Source of the DNA: Cenococcum geophilum 1.58
Taxonomy: Eukaryota; Ascomycota; Dothideomycetes; Gloniales; Gloniaceae
Length of the DNA stretch: 64,000 nt
NCBI GenBank assembly: GCA_001692895.1
Contig: KV748182.1
Span: 3,042,341-3,106,340 of the forward strand
Direction of reading: 5' to 3'
The notes beneath the pieces are model-generated. The model was not told where the DNA came from and searched no databases. It saw only the letters and a list, made by a program, of their open reading frames with translations. Below, piece after piece: positions 48,720-60,216 of the stretch. Numbering within the stretch: position 1 is the first letter of the stretch; every line of letters starts with the position of its first letter. Made by a program: the position numbers and the translations under genes.

Positions 48720-51633
48720 ACGCTAGTGCCGCGGCGACACGTGACGACACGTGACGACCGCTTGCCTCATTCCCGACAGCTTTATTAAATATAGAAAATA
48801 ACCTTTCCTAATAAGGAAATTGTATACTAGTTCGGACTTAACCGGAGATTGCGCTATTTAATTTAGTTTGCTAGCTTTTAAATAAAGCAATAAGTTCTAC
48901 CTAAATTTTTAACCCTAGCCTCTAACTGTGGTGCTATTAAGAGGCGTATCTCTTACTTTAGGAGCTGTTTTGTATATATATAATGATATATAGGGAGGAT
49001 TGGCTATATAGCCGGATTAATATTGCTGCCGTTATAGAGGCGATCGATTTTTTAAGCAATCTTTTATATAGGAAAACTCTGCATTAAAGTTGGAGTTATG
49101 TAACCTTATTTAACCCTTAAGCCTAGTATAACACCAAACGCCTATTACTAAATTGTAGTATAGAGCTTCTCCTCCTATCGCGTAAAAATGTATAATAATC
49201 TATCCAAATAGTTAAATCTATCTAAACCGTTTGCTAGTTTAATTAACCAAACGAAATAAATAAGCTTAAAGCTTTAAAATATCCAATTAACTAATCCAAA
49301 GATCTATGGTTTAAATTATTTATTTATTAGCAAGTCTGCTTAAGTATAACTACTTTTTATTAACACTTTAAAAACACGTATAAAATTCTTACTATACTAA
49401 AGCAATCTAAAGTTAATATAAATACTAAAGCTATACTATATTGTTTAATTAATAAGCTAAGAAATAAGTAACTAGGCAAGATCTAAGAACTATAAAAGTC
49501 CTATAAGAGTTAGTAAACGAGAAGACCTTTCTTAATTCCCTTATATACTTAATCGTCACTCGCAATCTTCCTTATATAATTATTAAGTAGCTAGAGTTTT
49601 AAGCCTTTTTATAAATCTATAACTATATATTAATAAAAGAGGGTAGGCCCTTATATAAATCTTACAGAAACGTGCCTATTTTAATTAGTAAGATATTTAT
49701 AATCTAAAAGGATTATATAAAGTTAAGGCTCTAGAAAGCTAAGCTAAAGATCTATTTTATTACTAATTATTAGACGGCTTTAAATAAAATAGCTTATTAA
49801 GTAGTTACTACCTATTTTATAAACAAATTAAGCTAGCTATTAAAAGCTATAATCGTATTAAGAGAGCATAAAGAGGTATATAAAGGTAATTAAGGAATAT
49901 AAGATTCCTAAAAGCTAGATTAGTTACCTTACTAATAGGCTTTATTTTCTGCCTTTGCTACTATTAAGTTTTATACTAAATATACCTAATTTAGGTAATA
50001 ACTACGGTAGTAATAATAAGCTCTATTAAATTCTATAAAAGCGCTTCCCATTTTAGAATACTATATAGCACCAAATTCGCTATATTAGCTATATTATTAA
50101 CCTTATAGTATAAGCCTTCCTTTTTTATAAAGATAAAGAAGTTATTAAAGTCGCGATTTACGTAATAAAGGAACTCTAGTAGGAGGAGTAATACTTAAAT
50201 ATTTATTTTAAAGGAGAGTATAACTAAGACAAAGCTACTTTTTAAAAAAAGTGGGAAGAGATTAAAGCCCTAGGTAGGATATATAATATCGCTATATAGT
50301 TAAAGCGTTTAATAAAGCAATATTAAGCCTTTCTAAAGCTAGCTAAAAAGATACTAAAACGTAATAATAATATAAGGTAGAACTTATAGCCTCTTATACT
50401 AAAGCTAGCAATAAAGCTTAAAACTATAATTTAAGTCTTTATAAATTTATACTATAAAGAGATAAGCACTAATGCTCTTAGTTACAATAAATAGAATATA
50501 ATTTATAAAATAATTGCAATCCTATTACTATTTAAAGATGTAATAAAGGCCTTAAAAGGCAATTTAATAACTTTAAATAAGGTTCTTTAGAGTATAGATT
50601 TCCTTATTAAATATATAAAAGAGATATAATAGGAGTACGCTTCTAATACTTACCTCTTAACGTCTCTTTTAACGATATAGTTTGCTTTTAATAAATACTA
50701 TACCTTAATTAATAAAACACTAATATACGCGGCAGCCTTATTACTTAATTAAATACTTTAATAAGCCTATTTTAATAAGAGCTAGAAGACAATTAATAAG
50801 TGTTACCCTAGTATAATTAAGTAAGCAATTAAGGTTGCGTAAAAGCTATAGTAGAAAGAATATAAGTTTAAGCTAATTAATAGTAAGCTAATTAGGTAAG
50901 TAGATCTAGATCTAATTAAAAATATATATAAGAGGTAGTAATATATAAGGGAGCTTAAAAGCCTATCTAATAACAATAAATTTAAATAATTTATTACTAT
51001 ATAATCTACCTCTAATATTTATAACACCACCTAACTTATCTTTTTATAGGCAAATCCTCTACAATTAATTGCCGGCTTTTCCCTTACTTAGTGGCTTAAG
51101 CCCTTTTAGTAAAAGCTCTACCTAAGGCTCTCTTAAATAGCTATTAATATCCTCTCTATACTAGTAATGTTAGCTAAAGCAAAATAAGTCTTTTTAGGTA
51201 TATGGCAAGCGATCTTATAGTCGCAATATAGGCTTAGAGTTATGGTAGTTAAATAAATAGAGTGCTTAAAAAGCTAAATACGCAAAGTCGCCAAATCTAG
51301 CAGCTTTGTGTCAGCAGAGGTAGCAGCTAAGGTGTTAAATATTAAGGGAGGAGTTAGTAATACGGGCAGCAATAATATAGGCAATAGCCGGGTGTTAGAT
51401 AAGGATAATTAGTACAATTAAGAGCCTTCCTAAACACTAAGAGGCTATTACCAATTTGGGGTAAATATAGGAAGATCTAGGTAAGTCCTATAGGCTATCT
51501 ACTATACTAAAAATCGGATCTTAACCCCAAATATAGGTAATTAATATAACTACGCAATTAAATCGCAATCGCCTCTTATAATTATATAGTAATCGCAATC
51601 CAACGGCTGATTATAATTATATAGTTATTACCA

Positions 51634-52330
51634 TATCTAACTTAATCTTTTTCTTCCATCTCTAGAAGCTTTCTCTCGTCTTTTATTAGTAGTATTCACC
51701 CTCACCCGCTTCTAGAAGACTTCTTAAAGGATAACTGTAAGCTTTGCAGTGCGAAGAATTAAATGAACGACTTGATTGTAAATGTAGATCTAGAGTATCT
51801 ATATATACACGAACAAATGTGGGTCACTAGTACCCCTTAATCTTATCCTCAATATAGCCGTAATTGACATTTTAGGCTAATTAAGGCCGGCTGTAACCTT
51901 TACGTTCCACAGTAGGTAATACAGCAGTGTCTTTGACGTAGTACTGGTAGTCGGTTACAATAACTGACAGGGCGAGGGAGATTGATTGCGGGGACTCCAT
52001 GTGATCTGATCAGAGCACTGCCATGCTTTTAGACATCTCTCCGAAGAATGACGAGGTCCAGCCTTACCCTTAAACCATTTAAGCAAGCTCCCAATCTAAT
52101 GCCGCGGATGGTGTCAACCTGTTTGTCGTGGTGTTTAGACGAGAACCTGAATGCCACGACGGGGCAGCAAAAATACCGCGCTCTTTCGGCGGAGATTTTG
52201 CGAATCGGTAGGCAGGAATTTTTGCAAGTTGAATTGGATAAATGAGGAAGTGAAAAAAAAAAATTTTAAAAAAAAGGATTAATTTGTCTTTACCTTAGAA
52301 TACTAGTTACAAACCACAATATAACTCGCG
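51634..52330. other. Low-RIP island without a recognised gene
   Basis: The composition becomes nearly normal again, with many CpA and TpG. A 65-codon plus-strand frame at 52048-52245 ends just before an A-rich run (52251-52275). It shows no motif I recognise and no intron-linked exon, so it is only a possible gene remnant. Confidence 0.4.
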
Positions 52331-52883
52331 ATGGCTCCAAAGACGCAGGCGATGACTGCAGAGAGGAAGGAAGGGAAAAGAAAGAAAAAGGAACGGACCT
52401 CTTTTACGGACGACCCGAATCCTTTCTCTCCACTATTACAGCCTCCTTTACAGCCTTCTTTCTCTTTTACGAATAACCCCAATCCACTCTCTCCGCTATT
52501 ATAGCCTTCTTCTTTATACTCTCGCCCCCCTATATCACCGCTCCCGCCATACCCAGCTATATCTCCTCCACTAATACCTTCGCCTTCGCCTTCGCCCTCG
52601 CCTCCGCCATCAACACTAGCTTTATAACGATATCCTCCGTATAAGCCCGTATACCGACTAGCCCTACTAATACCTCTCTTCAATAAAACTCGCCGCCGCC
52701 TTCTACTATTAAGTCTATAGGGACTACGAAGACCTTATAAAGTGCGCTTTTTACAATAGGCGGGTATACAGCTAGAATGATAAAGAATACTCTATTAAGG
52801 AGTTAATGAAGGAGTATAAAGACAATTGCTCGTGGCCAAAACTTAAAGCCGACTTCTATAACTATCTCCTGCCCGTGCCCTAA
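52331..52883 (+). pseudogene. Degraded proline-rich coding-like stretch, unknown family
   Basis: An ATG at 52331 opens 57 codons (MAPKTQAMTAERKEGKRKKK start) with a basic patch and a repeated DPNPFSPLL / NPNPLSPLL motif, ending at TAG 52502-52504. Downstream, the same strand still reads proline- and serine-rich codons. In another frame, a block with IKELMKEYKDNC and WPKLKADFYNY ends at TAA 52881-52883. I see no intron that joins these cleanly. It looks like a single small gene, host or transposon-borne, damaged by RIP-type stops and at least one frame change. I do not recognise the family. Confidence 0.35.
52565..52606. repeat. Short cttcgc microsatellite
   Basis: Runs of ccttcg/ccctcg hexamers encode a Ser-Pro repeat in the plus frame and a Gly-Glu repeat in the minus frame. 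The minus-strand 126-codon frame over this area is its shadow. Confidence 0.7.
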
Positions 52884-53200
52884 AGTACTTCAACACTTCG
52901 CGTACTACCTACGCCTATGCCTACGCCTACTATACCTTAAATACCTTAGAAGCCGCTTCCAAGCCATATACCTCGGCCATTACTGAAACGTAAACCACCA
53001 CCTTAATCGCCTTAATCACCTTACCGACTACCTACCTCCTCTCCCCCGCTATCCCCTCTATAACCACATATATACACCTTAGTACTAGCGTTGTCGCCCC
53101 TATAACCGGTTTAACCTCGACCTCGACCTTGCCGGAAGTCACTAGGTCTAGTACTTATAGTTTAAAACCTTATAGCACGATTTTATAGTAAACCGTCTCT

Positions 53201-53249
53201 ATTCTAATAACTATAACTATAACTATAACTACTACTACTACTACTACTA
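53201..53249. repeat. ctataa hexamer and cta trinucleotide microsatellite
   Basis: Four ctataa-like units followed by seven cta triplets stand directly before the truncated LINE tail. Confidence 0.75.
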
Positions 53250-53254
53250 GCAGC

Positions 53255-53640
53255 CCAGTTAGTTGTATAATTCCTATTATATATTCTACTAGCGTTTATA
53301 AATAGGATAGGAGTAGCTATTAAAGGGTAGCTAATAGTAAAAGATATATATTAATAAATAAAAGGATAGGAATAGGCGTTAAAATCTCGCTTTCCTACTA
53401 CTACCTAATAGTTATAGTAATCTAGTATTTTATTAGGGAGCTATAAACCCCTAGTTTAGATATTTATAAACTATTAAAATATAGCTACTAGTATATATTA
53501 AGCTGCTTAGGAAGGATTTATATATATAAAACTATAGCGCTATAGCCTAGAGGTTATATATATAGTATTATACGTAGTATAATATAACGGATATAGGGGT
53601 AAAATTAAAATAAAAAAATACTAATTACCTTAGCAAGCTT
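53255..53640 (+). mobile_element. 5'-truncated LINE tail, same family as 56070-60216
   Basis: This stretch aligns with the last part of the LINE at 56070-60216. It covers the end of ORF2 and the 3' UTR, with aactataaacccctagttt, a ctaga(g/t)-rich middle, a tagtat(a)tacgtagtataata stretch, and a short A-rich aataaaaaaata tail. It is heavily RIP-mutated. Only about 0.4 kb was retained, typical of incomplete target-primed reverse transcription. Confidence 0.75.
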
Positions 53641-54068
53641 TAACTGGAGAGTTAAATTAGCGGATATAGGTATATCCGTAAGTAGATATTACTAACCTTT
53701 TAGTTGAAAAGTTAATTTTATAATCTAAGGGACTTTAATAAGATCTATTAAATAAAGTAGTTACTATTAGGTAATAGGCCTATACGTTAGGGACCCAACT
53801 ATTACCTCCCTTATAGTTAACTCTTGTTAAAACAAGACGTTCCGTATAACTTTTTTTAATCGCTATAATAAGGTTATTAATATACTGATTTATTATATGG
53901 ATATTATATAAGCCATCTATCTAGGGTCCCCTAATAGTGGCTAGTAGTTAACTTTTATAGATTAAGCTTTTTAAGCTATTCTAGTTGCTGTATATTAGAT
54001 ATAATAATATCGCCTTAGTGTTCTTAATATTAGAGCAGTACTTATAGAGCCTTTATATCTTCTATATA
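53641..54068. other. Unassigned RIP-mutated sequence
   Basis: TA-rich sequence with no readable transposon domain and no match elsewhere in the window. It is probably an old transposon remnant. Confidence 0.4.
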
Positions 54069-54439
54069 TGTTACGAAGTAAGTATAAGCGGCGATAATAT
54101 ATAGCAAGGTAGATATTATTAAGCTATATATATAAACTTTATAAGGAGGTCAAGACGTTACGTAAGGAGAGAAGGTAGGAAAACGGGAAGAAAGGGCATA
54201 TATCGTTAACTTAGTTGCTTAGTTAATACGTATATAGGGCAGAATAGGGTTTAGGTTATAGTCCTAAAAGAACTTAGCAGAATTTAGTAGAACTTAGCAG
54301 AATATAGTAGAATGCCGTAGATTGCCGTTAGATTACTATTAGATTGCTATTAAATTGCCATTTTACGGTTAGTCTCTAATTGCTAAGTTAGTAGAAATAG
54401 GTAAATGTGTGTAAGGTGTTATAAGGGTATCCCGTAATA
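54069..54439 (-). repeat. Gypsy-B 3' LTR
   Basis: The 371-bp block is inferred from the inverted TGTTACG...CGTAACA-type ends and the adjoining polypurine tract. Its partner is outside the window, so the outer edge is not confirmed. It contains a run of tagcagaat/tagtagaat units at about 54275-54315. Confidence 0.65.
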
Positions 54440-54534
54440 GTACCCCCCTTTAAACTTAAGCTTCTGCGAGATAGGGCTATAGTAGTTCTAAGTAGAGTTT
54501 ATAAAAGTCTTCTATAGCTTATATAAGTCTTATA

Positions 54535-54955
54535 TGTAACGGAACCTTATAGCAAGTACTACGGTAGGTCCTATTAATGGGCTAGGTATATAGGTATTGC
54601 AAGAAAGTCAACAACGTAATAACAACTAGTGGAGTGGTTGCCTAATAGATTAACTCTAATTGTATTCTAAGAATCACTACAAGGAAGGAACTATCTAGGT
54701 AGGGACCAAGGGTCCTTAAATACACAATCGTACTCCTATAAAATCCTTCTTATACGTAATGTACGTGTTATATATAAGGTACGTAAGTTCCTCTCGTTCC
54801 TCTTGTTTAATACGTAGCACATTATATAACTTACTTACCACTCTTCATTACATAGTTCCACGGGTCCCATTCTAGACCGTGCTTGTATTAACCAACTAGC
54901 TTCTTCCGACTCTTCTCCAAGTAGTTATAACATTGTACTTAAAGCGTCCGTAACA
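54535..54955 (-). mobile_element. Solo Gypsy-A LTR in Gypsy-B
   Basis: A complete 421-bp Gypsy-A LTR (tgtaacgg...ccgtaaca) with the 5-bp target duplication ttata on each side (54530-54534 and 54956-54960) and no internal region. It retains noticeably more CpA/TpG than the LTRs of Gypsy-A element 2, so it is the least altered Gypsy-A LTR of its subtype here. It arose by recombination between the LTRs of a former full element after Gypsy-B was already in place. Confidence 0.92.
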
Positions 54956-56069
54956 TTATAGAGTTAACGGATTTCTATAAGGACTTAGTAAAGCCTCTCT
55001 ATTTCGTAAGATATATATATTAGCGTTTCCGTTTATTATACTTAATATTATTAATTCTTTTAATAAAGTACTTATTCTTACTATCTACTTTAACTAGTAG
55101 GGGAGAGTCCTATATTTATTTAGGCAGGGCATCTAATACGGAGATAGTAGGGTAGAGGACTAACGTATGGAATATAGGGTGGATTTTAACCGTATTAGGG
55201 AGCTTTAGTTAATAGGCGTAAGAGGAAATAACCTTCTTAACCTTCTAAGGGCCAGCGTTCTTCTAATTAAGTTTTTTAATAGGTTGTTTTATATTTAGAT
55301 TTCTTATATCTAGCTAAACAAAGTTATTAATTTAGTAGGCTAGTACTAGGGTTTATTTCTTATTTACTGCGGCTTTATAGATAGATTAGGCCTATATTAT
55401 TTTATTAGTAAAGAACTATTATAGTTCCTCTATCTTCTTTATAAATTTATTTACTTTTATAACTTATAAGGCGTAATAAGCGGGGCGAGGAATATTACTA
55501 AAAGGTTTAAAACCTATTTATAGATATTAGCCGTAATTAGCTAGAAATGGGGAGACCTTTATAGTTTCTAAGACGGAATTATTTGTAGTAAACTCGGCGA
55601 ATATAAGCTAGTTATTTTAGTTATTTTATAAAATATGACATATATATCCAGATATACTATTCTATTATAGCGTTTATACGTTCCGTTTAACCGTCTATTT
55701 CCGGGTAATATATAGTAGATAGTAGTACTTTAATATAGAGTTGGGTAGTTAGTTCTTTCTAAAATATAGAAATAAATTAGCTACCTTTATTAGAGGTAAT
55801 TATTTCGGAAAGTCTGTAAAGTTTCTATATATAATCTAGGAACAGTTAGGCGATAATAGGTGTTAATATATTAGGGTAGGCCATTAAGTATCTTATCTTA
55901 GATAATTAGTCTATAACTACTATAATATTTATACAGCCTTTACTTACGGGGAGATTAATAATAAAGTTAATTAAGATATCCTTCTATCTTCGGTCTGGAA
56001 TAGGTAGTAGCTTTAAAAAGCCGTTATACGTTTTATATAAAGCTTTAGCTTATTAGTAGATATAACAGC

Positions 56070-59000
56070 AAGATATTATAGTATTAGAAATCTATGGCCA
56101 ACTTGAAAGATTTCTACTTTTTAACATCTATAATGAGAGACAACTAGACGAAAACTCTAGAACCCAAAGAAGTAGTATAACTACTATCTCTAGGGCCATT
56201 CTAGAACTGGAAATAGATCTCCCTTTTGTACTAATAGGAGACTATAACCTACACCATAAACGGTGGAACGCGCTAGCTAGGAACCCAACTAGGGAGGCTA
56301 AGGAACTAGTAGACTGGCTAGACAAATATAACTGCCAACTACTAAATTCAGACGAACAGGAAGGGACCTTCTATAGATCTAATATAAGGGAAAAGTCTAT
56401 TATAGACCTAGCCTTCTACTCAGGAAACTTCCAAGAAAATACTTGGGATAATTGGACTATAATAGAAGAAACAGGATCTGATCACAAGACTATAGCATTC
56501 TCTTTATTTACTAGAGAGACGCAAAGATACCTAAACCCTCTTCAAGAAACTCCTTTCTCTATAAAAAAGGCAAACTGGGAGCTTTTCTCTACCTCTTTAA
56601 AAGAGCAAGTTCTAGAGCTAGAACTAGAAGCGAAACTTTTAGTACTAGAAGAACTAGTAGGAGAAAACCCCTATATAGAGATAGGAGAAAAAGGTCCCCT
56701 AGCCTCTCTAGAAGATTCCTATAGACCTAGGGATAGAAGCTTAAGTACACTAGTAGATAATCTAGTAATAGATCTTACTAGAGGTATAAAGCTAGTAGCA
56801 GAGAAAGCTATCCCTAGATCTAGAACCTGCTAATTCTCTAAACCATGGTGGAATAAAGAGCTTCTAAAGAAAAGACAAAAAATGGCAAAAACTAGGAAGA
56901 CTTCAAGAGAACAACCTACTAGAAGTTCTAGACTAGAAGCCTATAAAGAAGCCAAAAATCAATACTTCCACGCAATAAGAGAAGCCAAGACTAGCTGCTG
57001 GAATATCGCTTCCTAGAAAAGCACAAGGAAAGGAAGTCTTTACTGCCCTCAAAATACACAAAGGAGAGAACATTGCGAATAATCCCTAGTCTACCAGTAT
57101 TAGCAAAGACGGGAATACTAGACTAGTAGAAAGCTTCGAGGACCAGTGTAAAGCTTTTACAACTACTCTGATTCCCTAAACCCCCCCTTCTACTAGCCTA
57201 TAGAGTGGAAGGACTATACATGACAATAAATGGGAATGCCAGAACTAGAGAAAATAGAAGTAAACAAGCAATTTTCTCTAGCTCTAATAAAAAGGCTCCA
57301 GGACAGATGGGATATCTTTTGCAATTCTATAAAAGGCCTACCCTACTATAGAGATCTTCTGTATAAATCTATAGGATTTTGTTTTATCCTAGGCTATCAG
57401 CCAAAGGTCTGGAGAGAAGCTCGAGGGAATTATTCTCCCTAAAGCAAAATAAGGAGGACTATTCCTTACAAAAGTCCTATAAGACTCTATCTCCTTACTA
57501 AACTGCCTTAGGAAGAGTACTTTAGAAAAGATCTTTGCTACTAGATTAGGATATCTAGCTAGTACTACTAGCTTACTTCAAGAGTTCTCAACTAGGAGGA
57601 AGAAGACAGCGGTCTGCAATAGACGCAGTTTATTACTTTCAATAAGATATCAATCTAAAAATAAGTAGAAAAAAGCTAGACATTAAGGATAGCCATCTCT
57701 ACGTTATTCCTAGACGTAAGAGGGCTTTGACCATGTCTCTAAAACCAGCTTTTATCTATCTGTAAGCGAATAGACTGACCTATAGAGCGTTTCACAAAAG
57801 GGTACTAGCTATCCCTTAGCAAAATAGAAAGCTACAGCTCTTCCTTTAATGGCAAATCAAGAAAACAGTAGCAACTAGAAACAGGGATACCACAGGGATC
57901 GCCTCATATCCCCTATTTTATTTCTATACCTAAGTACGCAATATCTGCAGCATACAAACAGAAAGGAGCCTACACTCTCTTATGCATATGACGAATTCTT
58001 GCATATATACAGTTACTCAAATTCAGCCAAGTCTAATCGTAAAAACCTAGAGAGAATAGCGTGCTAGAGCTAATGTCTAGATCAAGGAAGCTGCTATTAG
58101 TTCGACGTTAGCAAACAGAGCTTTAACACTATTCCATAGTTAAAAGACGCACTCACTATGAAGAAGGGTTAAACGTCATAACGAGAAATAAAAATATCCC
58201 TAAACACCTAGCTTAGGTGGTTAGGGGTATTTTTAAACTCTAAGCTTACTTTTAAACACATATAGAAATACAAATCTCTAAAGCAAAAACAGCCTTCTAT
58301 TTAATATAGAAGACTAGGTAAATACACCTAAAGCAAGGTCTATCTCAATACCCTAAGCCCTACGACATTCAGCTCCTATATAGGCGCTTGCGTTACCACT
58401 ATAAGAAGACTACGGGTAACAATGCTGGTGGAAAAACCAAATCTAGAGACTACCCTACTAGATAGGTACCAATCTCTATAAAACGAGGCCTAAAACTAGT
58501 TCTAGGAGCGTTTAAAGGATCTCTTAGCCAAGGCTGGTAGAGATCCGAAGCCCTCTATTCCTCCTCCTAGAATTAGATTTAAAAAGCTTTGCAATAACTA
58601 CGCATTAAGAATCCCTAAAATTCAAGGAAAACCACGTAAATTAAGAAGGTCTAATATAGAAAGATCAACAAAGATAGGGACAAATTAAGCAGCTAATTCT
58701 AGCTCTAGTTCTAGCCCTAAAAACTCTACTATTAAAGTACCTCTTACAGCTAAAATATACAGCTACTATCTTTAGCCTCGTAGAGTTCAGCAGCTAATTC
58801 AAAACTGGAAAATAGAGAGAATCTCTCTAGAATGGGGCAAAAACCCGTGGTCTCCTCCCTATCCTTCTGCATTCTTTTCTATCTTAAGGGGGTAGTAAAG
58901 AAGAAGCCGGCATAAGAACATCTAAGACTAGTAGAAAGTTTATAAGAATCCCGTAGAGTGGGACCTAGTAGATATATACCTATACAGATGGCTCTAAATG

Positions 59001-60216
59001 ACAAAAATTAAATGCAGCAGGCTGCTATAGGTAAAATAGGGAGAGAGAATAGGATTAAATATGCAACGAACTGGAATCTAAGAGCCCTATATTGAGAAAT
59101 TTATAGACGCACAGAGCTCTATGCAGTCTATAGGGCCTATGAACACCTAAAACAACAAAGACTAGAAGAGAAACAAGTCTATATCTTTATAGATAGCCAA
59201 GCGGACTATTAAGAGATTACAGCTTAATTCTCTACAGGGAGGGGCAAGAACTAGTCTTTAAAATTACGCAAGCTGTTCCTACTTTAGCTAGTAGGGGATC
59301 TCTATTAACTCTACTGGGTTCCCTAGGCTATTTATAGGAAGTATAGGAACGAAATAGCAGATAAGCTAGCAAAAAAGGGCCTTTCTAGAAGAAAACTACA
59401 ATCTTCTTATACCCCTCCTTAGCCCTATATAGGGAGAGCGGCCAAGAGAAGAGATACTAGAACAGTGGAAAAATAACTGGCAGCAGAATAGGAATAAAGG
59501 AAAACACTATACTAGGATCTGTAAAAGGAAGCCATTCCTTTTCTCTTAAAGCCCCTAAGGATAAATATCCTAAAAGGCTACAATCGGCTTTCTTCCAGCT
59601 AAAGCTAGGAAAAAGGCTATTTTAAATCCTTTACTAAAGTAATAGGAGAGGATAAAGAAGGTAGATGCTTTAGGGAATGTAGAGCACTACAAACCCTAGA
59701 CATCTACTACTAGACTGCAACCTATATAGGGAAGAAAGAAGAGAAATGCGAAAGAAACTAGGCTCTTCTCTCTCTCTAAAGAAGCTATTTTGTACACAAA
59801 AAGGAAGAGAGGCGCTTTTCCTATTTCTAAGTAGGACAGGGATAGCTACTAGAAAGTGGCTAATAACAGCAGGATCTATAGGAGGTAACTCCTACTAGGC
59901 TCCTAGAAAAGAGATATTAGTAAGCAAAAGGACAGAAATAAATTACAAAAGGACAGGGAAAGGCGTTAGGATTTCTTATTTCTTATAGTTTTCTACCGTT
60001 TTCTCATTCCCTAGTAGTTGCTTGTAACTTAGTATTTTACTAAGGAACTATAAACCCCTAGTTTNNGGGCTTATAAACTACTAGNANATAGTTACTAGTA
60101 NATNTTAAGCTGCCCTAAGGGATTCATGTATATAGGACTATAGCGCCATAGCCTAGAGGCTGCATGCGCAGTATTGTACGTAGTATAATACAATGGATAT
60201 AAAAATAAAAATAAAA
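56070..60216 (+). mobile_element. Tad1-type LINE, 5'-truncated, inserted in Gypsy-B
   Basis: A 12-bp target duplication (agatataacagc at 56058-56069, agatataatagc at 60217-60228) and an A-rich tail (aaaataaaaataaaa) define the insert. It begins inside the ORF2 endonuclease: FVLIGDYNLHHKRWN and, later, SDHKTIAFSLF mark catalytic sites (56226-56500). A reverse transcriptase with an APGQMGY-like motif follows near 57300, a GIPQGSP-type remnant near 57890, an RNase H start (YTDGSK) near 58985 and a C-terminal zinc-finger-like LLLDCNLY..ER near 59705. ORF1 and the endonuclease start are missing. Several frame changes and stops break it, yet RIP is lighter than in its host. Ns at 60065-60104 lie in its 3' UTR. 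Confidence 0.88.
60065..60115. other. Unresolved bases
   Basis: Several N positions lie in the LINE 3' UTR, with a further N at about 60917 in Gypsy-B. They point to low assembly confidence in this repeat-rich stretch. Confidence 0.9.

Larger units (their letters stand above)
43876..49338 (+). mobile_element. hAT-C DNA transposon nested in hAT-B, carrying a gag-only LTR element
   Basis: Ends tagacttgctaataaa (43876-43891) and the inverse tttattagcaagtctg (about 49323-49338) are flanked by the perfect 8-bp duplication cttaagta (43868-43875 and 49339-49346). The own sequence is about 3.4 kb. The transposase starts at ATG 44215 (MSSHLTKAGPVDLVENTPV). A BED-type zinc-finger region lies near 44450-44600. 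The catalytic part near 45130-45300 includes an NAYNNDT-like block, interrupted by the LTR element at 45345. After it, at about 48440-48590, the dimerisation region reads PLSCDCEQLFSKLGD and ALQCTRS-like motifs. The central region is RIP-mutated with many stops, while 44100-44330 and 48600-48790 are not. Confidence 0.9.
34311..51633 (+). mobile_element. hAT-B copy 2, opened by hAT-A and hAT-C
   Basis: The own sequence is 34311-34825, 43713-43875 and 49347-51633, about 2.97 kb, the same as copy 1 (2.94 kb). The left end tggcaataatcagtt is identical to the left end of copy 1; the right end ...agttattacca is its imperfect inverse. The transposase starts at ATG 34670 (MPPLANSSIPPTTQKRAHKEE) and continues across both insertions: the next blocks read ELFYYKR-like (BED region) at 43800-43867, then catalytic and RCxxHI-like motifs about 49750-50130, and the C-terminal dimerisation region about 51060-51290. 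The first 0.5 kb is nearly free of RIP; the last 2.3 kb is saturated with stops. No clear outer 8-bp duplication was found. It is the oldest layer of this nest. Confidence 0.85.

Noticed and set aside
52303-52683. 126-codon minus-strand frame rich in Gly-Glu
   Set aside because: Its Gly-Glu run is the antisense of the cttcgc microsatellite. The plus strand has the better start and composition.
57230-57442. 70-codon frame as an independent gene
   Set aside because: It is a piece of the LINE reverse transcriptase region.
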